DNA of 64,000 nt from Pyrenochaeta sp. MPI-SDFR-AT-0127 (taxonomy: Eukaryota > Ascomycota > Dothideomycetes > Pleosporales > Cucurbitariaceae). A program made the position numbers and the translations under genes. How positions within the stretch are numbered: position 1 is the first letter of the stretch; each line of letters starts with the position of its first letter. Under the pieces are notes generated by a model that made no database searches, was not told the origin of the DNA, and saw only the letters and a program-made list of their open reading frames with translations. Shown piece by piece: positions 23,165 to 33,302 of the stretch. The stretch lies in NCBI GenBank assembly GCA_020747015.1, contig JAGTJM010000010.1, positions 761,770-825,769 on the forward strand, in the 5' to 3' direction.

Positions 23165-25199
23165 GGATGTCAGATTGGCTTTGTGAAGGTTTAGTTCTGG
23201 TGTTGGAATCCAGTTCAGTTGAGAGCGTGTGTACTATTTGGTAAATTTAACCTGGAATATCGATCATAAGTGCTCACCATGCGACTCGCTCTGAGTCTCG
23301 CCTGGAGCCCTTTCAAACACAACAGCAGATACAAAGAAGGTCCCTAGAGTGTGTAATTCGACGTGTCATTCCATGAACATGAAGAATGCGGCTTTTGTCA
23401 GTTGGCTGTCAAATCCGCCCTGGCTCGACAGCACTGCAGGAATAAGCATTGGTGCAGAGCCAAGCCATTCGGATTGGCTGTTGAAGATGAATAAATTATT
23501 ATCTCAGCCGACAGAGAGTAGTACTGGCTGATGCCGAAAGATGAGCATGGACGAGCAACCAAAAGAGGAGGAGCATGTAGAGTTCACGCAACTTAAGAGA
23601 CGAGCCCTTGTGCAGGCTCAGGGAGAGCATCAATAAACCAGGCCGAGGAATAGGACCTTCCGACCACACATTGAGAGAAAAGATAAGTTTGGAAGGTAAC
23701 ACCAATCTCATTGTCTACTGTCAGGTCGATTGATGTTGATTGAGCGAATGAGAGGTGAAGATGGGTCTCCACTAGTCTTGGGGGGATAGGCTTATCGTAC
23801 CCATGTCCTCCTGCCACACACTCCACTTTGACCCACATTTACGTATGCAAATAGATTGAATCTCAAAATGCTATAAAAAAGATTCGACTAGACGCCTCAT
23901 TGGATATGTAGGACCTTTTGCTCGGTGCCTATCGCAGCCCAATCGGCCAGTATGAGCATGTTAGGACCTCTGTGCACCCTCGCCGTTGCCTTACTGGACA
24001 GGTAGGGGTGCTTATGGACAGTCCACCATGAGAACTTCTGCTTCACAATTCACTGACATGGCCTTTGAAACTTCGCCAACGAAATATCCAAGCGAGTGGC
24101 AATGGTCCTCGTTGCCACCCAAGCCGACGTGAACAATGGTTTGCTTGGCAGCTCATTTGCAGCGGCCATACTTTTTCATGACCATGAGGAGTCGTTCATG
24201 GGACAGTCATCTAGAAAGTTGTGTCTCTAACCCCTCCGCGGGGTCTAGCGCAAAGCTACGAGATGCTTCCAAAATAAAGTTCCTTGACACCTACGACAAG
24301 ACTAAGACACAAGGTATACATGCAGACTATTGTGTGCCTGAGGATCTCTCGAATAGGATCAAGGCTGTTGCGATTGAGCTCGAAGACTGGGGTAAGTTTC
24401 CAGGCGCTATCATTGGCGTCTTTGGATGTCTAGGCTCATAATCGGACCGACCGGCACACTCAGAACCCCACGGCACAATGAAAAGAGAAGGCGACGAAGA
24501 AAATAGCTATGACGTGCTTTTGAAGGATGTACAGTGATGAAGAGCGCGAATTGATTGTGTTATCCTGTTCATGCCTAGTAGCCAGGCTGTATTTGGCGTT
24601 CTGGTGCAGACGCGCCATTCTGCAGCTTCTCCCGCCATTGCCTCCAGTCTCCCCCATCCATCGTCCTTCCCAAACCAGGTCTTCGCCCTCGCTACTGGCA
24701 ACCACCACCCTGCATCACGTCAACCCACTAGACAGAGCACGAGATCATGTACCTCAAGAAACCCGGGTCTTGAATTTGCCCTACCGGCTGGCCAAGACCC
24801 ATGGCCGCCTCCGTTTCATCTTACCTGCCTCAAGCGGACTAAGAAAGCGCCTCCAAATCAATCGCCCACCACACGCAATCGTGCCCTATCAAGCGCGCCA
24901 AGGCCGGCCATAGATTGGACGACCATCCACATCGCAGCATCGTGTTTCGACCTCCTTGGAGCGTATATCTCCCGCGCTTGCAGTAGATCTGCTTTGAATT
25001 TGGAGAAGCTACCTGCCTATTCCATGTATTGTCGTGATGATGGCTGGGAACCCTCGGGCATGCGACGTGATGGGCAGGTGGGAGATTGCACAGTGTGGCT
25101 ACCCAAGCATCACGAAGCATAAAGGGTAGTGCTTGCCACCGTCACCAAGGCGCAGTACAACACCGATCCCGCACACGGTCGTTGCAGCAATCATCCATC
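23165..25199. other. Gene-poor region with possible coding remnants
   Basis: No complete gene could be built. A TATA-like CTATAAAAA at about 23871 is followed by a short signal-like ATG frame at 23953, a 46-codon frame at about 24072-24235 with protein-like composition (ADVNNGLLGSSFAAAILF), and a frame in another phase at about 24240-24390 ending at a GTAAGT. These might be exons of a decayed or unrecognised gene. 24570-25199 reads open in several frames but looks like leader sequence of the carboxypeptidase gene. Confidence 0.35.
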
Positions 25200-26618
25200 A
25201 TGAAGTCTATTCTTACTTCCGCCCTCTTCCTCTCGACCGTCTTGGGTACCGCCGTGCCAAGAGCCGATGAGAAAATCGACTACAACGGCTTCAAACTTCT
25301 TCGGGTCAACCTTCCGGAAGGCTCCAGTGATGTCAGGGTTCAGATTGAGAACTTGGCTGCCCATATCCTTAACCCTGGAAGAGAGAACAATTTCGATGTT
25401 GTCATCTCGCCAGACAAAGTGGATGCTTTGACTGCTTTGGTGGCAGACAGCATTGTCATCAATGAAGATGTTGGCGCTGCGTTGGCTGAGGAAGGCGAGC
25501 TGAAGACTAATTCTCGTACGCTTTCCCACATTGACTCGCCTCGAAATAATATTCTGATAGCGAGCAGTCAAAACTCGAGCAGTTCCAAGTGAGACCTGGT
25601 TCACTGCGTACCATGCCTACGCAGACCACCTTACGTTCCTACGGGATCTTCAGGGAGGATTCACTAGCCAGTCTGAGATTGTCACTGCCGGAACATCAGT
25701 CCAGGGACGTGTCTTGACTGGTATCCACATCTGGGGCGCCGGTGGAAAAGGGTCGAGGCCCGCAGTTGTAATTCACGGCAACGTACACGCTCGCGAGTGG
25801 ATCACTTCAATGACGACAGAGTATCTTGCGTGGCAGCTACTCACCAAGTACGCTTCAGATGCAACCGTGAAGGAGCTGGTTGACAAGTTCGACTTCTGTC
25901 AGTTCTCAAGAACGAATATCATGTGAGACATACACTGACTGGCATAGACATCACCCCGATTGTCAACCCTGACGGTTTCTTGTACTCCCAGACAACTGAC
26001 CGTCTTTGGCGCAAGAACCGACAAACCGTGAGCACCAGCACTTGCGTCGGTCGTGACATTAACCGCAACTGGCCCTTCAAGTGGGAACTTACTAACGGCG
26101 CATCGACAAATCCTTGCTCTGAGACATACAAGGGCTTAGCCGCTGGAGACGCACCAGAGAACCGCGGCCTCGTAGCACAAGTCACTTCACTCAAGAACAC
26201 ACGGGGCATCAGTCTCTACCTCGACGTGCAGTAAGTCCACCAACACTCTTCAATGTATAATTACTGATTTGGCAACCCTAACAGCTCGTACGGTCAATAC
26301 ATCCTTTGGCCATATGGTTATGACTGCAGTGCTCGTGCCGAGAACAACGCAGCGCTTAGTTCAGCCGCAACTCGTGCCCAGGCTGCTATTCGTGCTGTCT
26401 CTGGCACTCGGTACACTATCGGCCCTAGCTGCTCTACTCTCTATGCCACCACTGGCAGTTCCGTTGACTACCTTGATGTGACTGGCAACTCTACACTCTC
26501 ATACACTTATGAGCTTCGCGACACTGGCACATACGGATTCACACTACCAGCAAACCAGATCCAGCCAACTGTACGAGAGACCTGGGCTGGTGTTGTGTCG
26601 ATGTTGAAGGATGCTTAA
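25200..26618 (+). CDS. Secreted M14A metallocarboxypeptidase (carboxypeptidase A-like)
   Basis: A zinc carboxypeptidase that removes C-terminal, usually hydrophobic, residues outside the cell. Exons are 25200..25515, 25568..25897, 25948..26230 and 26285..26618, giving about 420 aa, normal for fungal secreted zymogens. Residues 1-17 are a signal peptide (MKSILTSALFLSTVLGT); residues about 18-110 form the propeptide. The catalytic domain shows HAREW (zinc ligands His179 and Glu182), the substrate-binding segment RDINRNW, VHSYGQ (third zinc ligand His310) and YELRDTG with the catalytic Glu386. A paired-Cys region is present (CSARAEN and GPSCSTLY). The acceptor of the first intron is ambiguous between 25564 and 25567; both keep frame and change one residue. 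All catalytic residues are intact. Confidence 0.93.
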
Positions 26619-26974
26619 GCTATTGTCCACTGGAAAATGATATCCGATTCACCTTAGTAGGGTATATAGATGAACGAATGAATGAATAACTGGGTGAAAC
26701 TCAGGTTTCCTTGAACCTTCAAGTCTCTTGACACAATTTTTTGCCTGCCAAACCCCAAATCTATGGACAAAGCGCTAGAATTTGCTTGATTGTGCCTAGA
26801 TGCTTTTCATAGACAGTCGTTGAGTATAGTACTGTTTGCTCTACAAGGCAATTAAGGAAAGAATGTCAAAGAAACTACCGGTTTGTTCAATTGCCAAATG
26901 CTTTTTATGTGTGTATATAACAGCCACCAAGTCGATCGCCTTTCTCATTCACAGTTCCTCCCAATTCGATCACG
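26619..26974. other. Intergenic
   Basis: Terminator/promoter space between two plus-strand genes; nothing distinctive is seen. Confidence 0.35.
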
Positions 26975-27532
26975 ATGCCCACGGAGCAAGAGCGTCCAGG
27001 CATGTTTGCACCTCGACAAAGGCCATACTCTGGACAAACACCGCTTGTTAGATCTGGCATTGCAACCCATGTACAGATAACCGATAGGCTCCTTCCACCC
27101 CAGAGGACTGTCCAGTCACCCTCATCACCTCAAAGGTATCGTCACCGATTCAATCCACAGCAAAGAGAGCTTGGGGAACCCCAAGTCATCACCCTGTCAC
27201 GAAACCGCGTTGGCACTCCTGAAAGTCATGGTGGTGCTGGTCCTGCTAGTGCACTATCTATGGAGACTACGCAACAAGATTCGAAGTATCCTGTGCCAAT
27301 TGAGTCTGTTGAGAAGACTAACGCTGAGTCTTCCCCCTCGAAATATCCAGCACCACGGCGGCTCAGTATCCACCTTCCCACAGGACCGTCATTACGAGAA
27401 GAGCTTCTCAAGTTGACCACAGAGGACGTCTCAGACATCAAATCCTTCAGGAGGACAATGCCGACTTCCGCAGCTATTGCTGAGAACGGCCTGAAGGAGG
27501 GACTCGGATGGGTTGGGCGGGCAATCGAGTGA
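26975..27532 (+). CDS. Small disordered hypothetical protein, 185 aa
   Basis: I do not recognise this gene. A single frame starts at an ATG in an acceptable context (TCACG before ATG) and encodes 185 residues rich in Pro, Ser, Arg and Gln. Two related short motifs, SKYPVP and SKYPAP, occur about 28 residues apart, and a better ordered helical C-terminus (LREELLKLTTEDVSDIKSF) precedes the stop. There is no signal peptide or membrane segment. It lies between the carboxypeptidase and the GMC oxidoreductase on the same strand. The case rests on frame length, start context and non-random composition only. Confidence 0.5.
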   Translation: MPTEQERPGMFAPRQRPYSGQTPLVRSGIATHVQITDRLLPPQRTVQSPSSPQRYRHRFNPQQRELGEPQVITLSRNRVGTPESHGGAGPASALSMETTQQDSKYPVPIESVEKTNAESSPSKYPAPRRLSIHLPTGPSLREELLKLTTEDVSDIKSFRRTMPTSAAIAENGLKEGLGWVGRAIE

Positions 27533-28224
27533 TGTCGACTATTCGAGATTTTCCGGTTATGCTTGGAGAGGACCTTGGTTATGGAAGGAACACAAAGCTT
27601 TATTTACCACTGCTGCGATGTCAAGTCTGTTATGTTGACACAACTACCGACTACCCAGGTACGACTGATTCTCCACTACAAATCTGCCGATTGGTGTTGC
27701 TGTGGTGTCCGTGCATGCAGCTACGCAACACTTCTGGTTCGGTTGATTTAGTTGCCCCAGGATTCACAAATCTTGCTACGACCCCACAACATGAAACCTT
27801 AGGTGTACATGGTGGGGCTGGGATATGTGGCATTCATTAACTTTTGTCTGAAGATGACCTAATAGTGCTGGAGTTCGTACAACTAGTGTAGATATGGTAC
27901 TTGTGAGCGTTACCCTACATTTATACAGAACCAATAGCTCGAATGGCACAACTCACTTTCTCTTCTGTCTTGTGATATTCTTGAACCCTTGGTCAAGACT
28001 TCCTGTGCCCCGCACGCTGTCTTTCGCGACTGGGATAGGGCCGATAGCAGATGGATTGGGTGGCGCATCTCATCATTGTAGTATCGGGCCAATCGATCCG
28101 TACACGCAAGCGAGATCTCAAGGCAGATGTGTTGAAGATAAACTGTTAAGGTCTTCTCTTTTCCTCTGTCTTCGTTGCTGCGTCTCGTCTTCTGGAGGGT
28201 AGTTATAGCTTTCAGGTTACAGAA
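27533..28224. other. Intergenic upstream of GMC oxidoreductase
   Basis: No gene is supported; short frames on both strands lack features. A pyrimidine-rich tract at about 28150-28200 just before the start is consistent with a core promoter. Confidence 0.35.
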
Positions 28225-30244
28225 ATGATGAAAGCACCAAGTGGCGTCGCTGGCCCTTCTCGAGGACGCCTCAGCACCCTCTTTACTGCGATCTTCTCAT
28301 TTGCGAACCTTGTCATTCCAGCCATTGCATCGACAGCACATCCATTCTCTGGTCAACACCTCCTCGGATCTTCCTTTGGCACACCTGGTGTCGACGCAAC
28401 ATTCGACTATGTAATCGTTGGCGGAGGAACAGCAGGTCTTGTCCTCGCCAATCGACTTTCAGAATCCGGCGACCATACCGTCGCCGTTATAGAGGCAGGA
28501 GGTTTTTACGAACTTGATAATGGCAACACTTCACAGATTCCTCGCTACGTATGGACAGGAGCAGATCTAAGCTTTCACGACGTGAACCCGCTGGTTGACT
28601 GGGAGTTTGAGACTGAGCCCGAAGAAGGCATTGGTGGCAGAAAGATACACTATCCCAGAGGACGAACGCTAGGGGGTTGCTCTGGTAGAAATCACATGAT
28701 ACATCATGCCGCAACGAAGGGTAGCTTTAAGAAATGGGCCGAAGATGTTGGCGATTCAAGCTACGAATGGAATAACTTCTACAAGTACTACGATAAAGCG
28801 ACTACATTTCATCCTGCAGACAAGAGCAAGCATTTGGCAAACTCAACACCACCAGACGACCCTGCGGGTAGAAGAGCAACGTCCGGTCCACTACAACTTT
28901 CATATGCCAATTACATAGTACCATTCACGAGTTGGGCAATGAAAGCCACCGTCGCACTGGGTATGAAGCTACTACCAGGTTTTCTTGATGGCGATTTGAT
29001 TGGATCTAGTTGGGTGGTGCGGACTACAGACCCGAATACTATGGTGAGAGATTCCTCCGAGACAGCGTATCTCAGGCCAGCTTTGAAGCGCACAAATCTC
29101 GTTGTGTACCATTCGACAATGGCTCTAAAGGTTCTATTCAACGGTAAAGAGGCTACTGGCGTTTCCTGCAGTACACGCGGCAAAGAATACAAACTCATGG
29201 CGCGCAAAGAGGTGATTGTCAGTGCTGGAGCGATCCAGAGCCCACAACTGCTCATGGTCAGTGGAATAGGTCCGAGAAAAACACTTGAAAGGTTTGGTAT
29301 TCCGGTGATTGTGGATGCTCCCGGAGTTGGCTCTGGCTTGGAGGTACGCAACTTAGTCTCCTTTAAGGGAGTATACAGTGCTGATTAGGCACAGGATCAT
29401 CCAGCCGTCGGAGTAACGTACAAGGTGAAAGTTGAGAGCTCCACAGTTCTAGATTCTCCAACAAAGCATCAAGCAGCTGTTGAGGAATTCATCAATAACG
29501 GTGCTGGTCCGCTGACTAGCACAGGCGTTGATGTTCTAGGTGAGGAAATACTCAGGGAATGTATCATTATAGGGAAACTCGCTGACATCCAATCTAAAAG
29601 CCTGGGAGAAAGTTCCTCGTCGTCTCATATCCAAAGACACTGCGACCGGCCTCAGTGCAGCTCCAGATGATTGGCCAGATCTCGAATACCTCACTTCTGA
29701 TATCTACCCTGGCATCCCCCCCGACAAAGATGAATATGCTGGAATCATTGTTATTTTGATCAACACCTTCTCACGAGGCACGATATCCATCTCTTCGGCA
29801 TCCACGCTCGATCCGCCAGTCATCCATGTCTCCTTCCTAACCGACCCACGGGACCAAGACCTTGCTGTTGCCGCGATCAGGCGCGCTCGAGAGATTTTCG
29901 CTGACCCTTCCATTGCCTCTGTCGTGGGTCCTGAAACCTTCCCCGGAATCGAGGCAGAGACGGATGAGCAGATATTGGCGTACATTCAAGCTAGTGGGCG
30001 AACGATATCACACGCTAGCACTACATGTAAGATGGGTAAACAAGAGGATAAGCTGGCAGTCGTAGATTCAGAGGCGAAGGTCTTTGGAGTTGAGAAGCTA
30101 CGGGTTGTGGATTTGAGTGCTGTGCCTTTTTTGCCGCCAGGCCATCCCATGGCAGCGGTATATGCACTTGCGGAGAAGATATCAGAGAACATTTTACAGA
30201 GTGCAAAGCACGTGTCTGGAAATCAGGACCATGATGAATTATAG
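28225..30244 (+). CDS. GMC-family FAD-dependent oxidoreductase
   Basis: Glucose-methanol-choline oxidoreductase; members oxidise alcohols, sugars or aryl alcohols with FAD, and the substrate cannot be read from sequence. Exons are 28225..29343, 29395..29539 and 29601..30244, giving about 635 aa. A hydrophobic N-terminal segment (about 18-35) suggests a signal peptide preceded by a basic stretch. The dinucleotide-binding motif VIVGGGTAGLVLANRL starts at about residue 63 and is followed by VIEAGG. The GMC signature region reads GRTLGGCSGRNHMI, with Cys-Ser-Gly where Ser-Ser-Ala is common. The second signature AGAIQSPQLLMVSGIG and the junction GLEDHPAVG are intact. Active-site His559 (ISHASTTCKMG) and His603 (GHPMAAVY) are present. 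The first intron could end six bases earlier, adding two residues. The gene converges on a minus-strand neighbour 213 bp downstream. Confidence 0.92.
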
Positions 30245-30457
30245 TAGGCCTAATCAATATGTACCGCCAGGTCAAGGTATAACGACCTATGAACAAAACT
30301 TGCGCATTGAGGCGCTGTGTATCATCGCGGATAATCAAAACAGAATCAGCGGATAGTACGATCAATACTCGCCCTCCAACGCCGATGCCCTATGCACAAT
30401 GTGCTGTTGTATACGAAATTCGAAATGAAAAACACCGTCATTACTCATTCAGGGCCA

Positions 30458-31999
30458 TTAACGCTCGTACACACGATCCCACATCGGACTTCTATTCCTC
30501 TTATGCCCCGATCCCATTACATTCCTCAGCGGCCAATCTGTCTTTGAATTTTTGCGCGGTGGTGACGGATCAGGGTATCTGTCCAGACTTCTGTTCCCAC
30601 CGTACAGACCATCTTCAAGATCGAGATATCCATTGTGAGAATATTCTGGACCGTAGTCTTCGACATAGTCATATCCACCAGCAAAAGGATTTCTTGGTGG
30701 CGAGGATGATATAGGGGAAATGGGAGATGATGTGTCGGTGTGATACCCAAGGGTCGAGGAGGTATTGATGCTGCTTACTGCAAGACCACTCGAGCTACTG
30801 CCGCTGTGATCAGGTAGAGTTTTTGTCAGCGCTGGGCGCAGTAATGATTGTGACGCGGCTTCCGCAGCAGGGTTTGCGCCTGTTGGACTCGTAGGTACGG
30901 CTTTGCGTTTGATAGTTGCTGCAGCTGGCACGAGAGGAATTTCCATATGTAGTGGCGTACTTAGCCTTCGGAGAGTGTGTCTCGGCGATGACTGTCGACC
31001 AAGCACTGGAGACTCTGCCCATTGTTCGTCCGGTTCAGTGACCTCAGCAACAGCGTGCAGACTCGAGTAACTCGTTCGCTTTCCTCGGGCTCGGTTTGAA
31101 CTATGCGTGTGATATAGAGCTGGCGCCATGATTGGTTTCGAATTATGCATCGTCATTGGAGCTGCAGCTGGTGGAAACGTGTTTGCTCTGTATGGTGCAT
31201 CCATCCCTGTTGGATCATATCCTTCATCTTCCCAATTCATAGTGGTAACATTTTGACTTTGCTGATTGAAACCAGGGTTCAGCGGCGCCCGATGATCCAA
31301 GTGCTCAGAGCTTAGAGACCTGTCCTGGAACGAGAAGCGAGGGATGAATCCCGGTGATGAGGGAGGCTGGTTACCTTCAATGTGCCTTCTGCGACGACAG
31401 CGTAAGAAAAAGCAGCAACCAAATAGAGCAGCTCCGACACCAAGTAGAGCGAAGGGCACACCGATGCCGATGCCGATCTTCTGGCGTCTGGTGAGCCCAG
31501 TGGTGCTAAACGCGGGCGCTGCGGTATCGGGTGCGCGGGTCAATGTTGAAGCTGGGCTTGTAGTCATGGATCTCGAAGGCCTCGAAGTCGAAGATCCATG
31601 TGAAGACATGGCGGTTGACAGGCCACTCGATGATGATGGAACTGGGCTGGCATCCGTAGTGGTCGAGCTCAGGGGGTATGATCTTGATGGAGAGGACAAT
31701 TGTATTGCGCTGCTCGGCACTGACTCTGACGGCTGCCACCAATCCGTTTCTGTTGCTGTCGTAGACACTTGGCCGTCCCAGTTGTAAGTCGCTGGAGGCG
31801 CTGTTGGCCATGCTGTCTCTGGTCCGAATTCTCGTATTAAATAGCTCTGAATGTCCCATGGCAAATCCAAGAACCACTGTGGTTTCTTGTCATCTAGAAA
31901 TTCTTCCCATAGAATACTGGATACAGCGGGCACATTGGTCGCGGCGATGAGGCGTAAGGACACCGGGAGTGCTGTAAGGAGCACTTGAGCAAGGGACAT
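30458..31999 (-). CDS. Single-pass membrane protein with Ser/Thr-rich ectodomain, 513 aa
   Basis: Not recognised at family level. One uninterrupted frame of 513 residues: a signal peptide (about 1-20, MSLAQVLLTALPVSLRLIAA), a short Trp-rich segment (WEEFLDDKKPQWFLDLPW), a Ser/Thr/Pro-rich mucin-like stretch (about 90-168), one membrane segment (about 175-199, including VPFALLGVGAALFGCCFF), a basic anchor RCRRRR, and a long disordered cytosolic tail rich in Ser and Pro. This is the layout of fungal cell-surface sensors and adhesins, but no known extracellular domain was seen. Directly upstream is a well-formed intron-like sequence (GTGTAAGT about 32055, ACTAATG, TAG at 32001), so there may be a 5' UTR intron or an extra coding exon adding N-terminal residues; the signal peptide favours 31999 as the start. 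Confidence 0.75.
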   Translation of the reverse strand: MSLAQVLLTALPVSLRLIAATNVPAVSSILWEEFLDDKKPQWFLDLPWDIQSYLIREFGPETAWPTAPPATYNWDGQVSTTATETDWWQPSESVPSSAIQLSSPSRSYPLSSTTTDASPVPSSSSGLSTAMSSHGSSTSRPSRSMTTSPASTLTRAPDTAAPAFSTTGLTRRQKIGIGIGVPFALLGVGAALFGCCFFLRCRRRRHIEGNQPPSSPGFIPRFSFQDRSLSSEHLDHRAPLNPGFNQQSQNVTTMNWEDEGYDPTGMDAPYRANTFPPAAAPMTMHNSKPIMAPALYHTHSSNRARGKRTSYSSLHAVAEVTEPDEQWAESPVLGRQSSPRHTLRRLSTPLHMEIPLVPAAATIKRKAVPTSPTGANPAAEAASQSLLRPALTKTLPDHSGSSSSGLAVSSINTSSTLGYHTDTSSPISPISSSPPRNPFAGGYDYVEDYGPEYSHNGYLDLEDGLYGGNRSLDRYPDPSPPRKNSKTDWPLRNVMGSGHKRNRSPMWDRVYER

Positions 32000-33302
32000 A
32001 CTATGAATCTCATTAGTCCGTTTCTCCTCAAGCTGATGTAATTATGGAACTTACACATCTGGAATTTGCCTTTTCTCCAACGATCGTACATCAACTTCAG
32101 TGCATCGTGGCGCGGGTGTGATGGCTGGTGTTGGCAGAAGTGCACTCCTCACACTACCCATCGCACATCCAAGCGATAACAAACCCCATCCTCTTAACGA
32201 ATGCATATGTAAACGAATGTGAATTTGAGTTAAAAGCAGAAAAATAATAATATATGTTGGCGTGGAACGACAGTCGAGTGTGCTATGAAGGCTTCATTTT
32301 CCAAGTGGGCTCTTCCAGAAAACGCTCTGGCAGTCGCGGTGGCCATATTTATTATCACTTGTTTGCACCCATGTACCCCTTGCAGGTCCACAACGCTCGA
32401 GATTCGTTGCATCAGAGTGTCCACGTACAGAGCGGCGAAAACCAAGCGATCTACAACACAGCCTACCGGTCTCTTTACCACTCTCGGTAATTCTGGCTGC
32501 AGATCCAGGGTCCATCAGCGAGTCGTCAACTGGTCATGACGAGCGAAGATGCAGGTTTGCCCCTCACTAGCCACACGTTGCATGGCAATTCAAGCAAATC
32601 GCATGCCGAGAATCCGATAACCCTGTTATCTCTGGTTTGGTATAACGGCTTTGAGTGGTGGAACAGGCAGAAGGTGGCGACCCGTGGCTGTGCGATGGCA
32701 TGGGGCTCGCTTCGTGGCCGAACTGGAGAGCTGGTTGCTTCTCTAGCGAAGGGATCTGGATTTCGCATAGATCTTCAATGAATAGAATTTAGAGAGATGA
32801 GATTGGCTGCTATAATCAACGTGATATTCCACGTACATGAGTGCTGTTTATTTTTGGAGACGAATCGGCTGAGATAATTTTGACCAGTAAGAAGTAAGAC
32901 GGTCAAAGATTTCTCAGAGCCAACCGGCCAGTATTTGGTAGTATTCCGGTGGATGGCAATTCGAACTCTGAACGTGCGCAAGTCATGCATTGGCTTTGAG
33001 GCCCTTCCATGCAGGCTCTCCATCGCTCGCTCTTGTCTGCTTACTTGTCGGTTTTAGTACCACCAGGAAACCAGTTGCGTGAAGTCAGTAGAAAAAGCAT
33101 ATTTGCTGAGAATCGACGAAGGTACATCTCATTTCATGGCAGCTTCACAAGCAGTTTTTGCAACCAGAAACTCATATATATCTTCTTTTCTCTATCACGT
33201 GCCCGCCGCCAATGCGCAAATCTCAAACGCGATCCTGTCCTCCCAATCGCATTTTACGAATGCGAAACTGTCCATAGGAATACTTTATACCACATGGACC
33301 AA
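32000..33302. other. Intergenic between two minus-strand genes
   Basis: It includes the leader of the membrane-protein gene with a probable intron at about 32001-32056, and the 3' end of Sec31. Plus- and minus-strand frames in 32230-32780 are mutually overlapping and resemble nothing. No gene is called. Confidence 0.4.

Noticed and set aside
24571..25122. 183-codon plus-strand frame upstream of the carboxypeptidase
   Set aside because: Ser/Pro/Arg-rich pyrimidine-derived composition, overlapped by open frames in other phases and on the other strand; best read as leader sequence.
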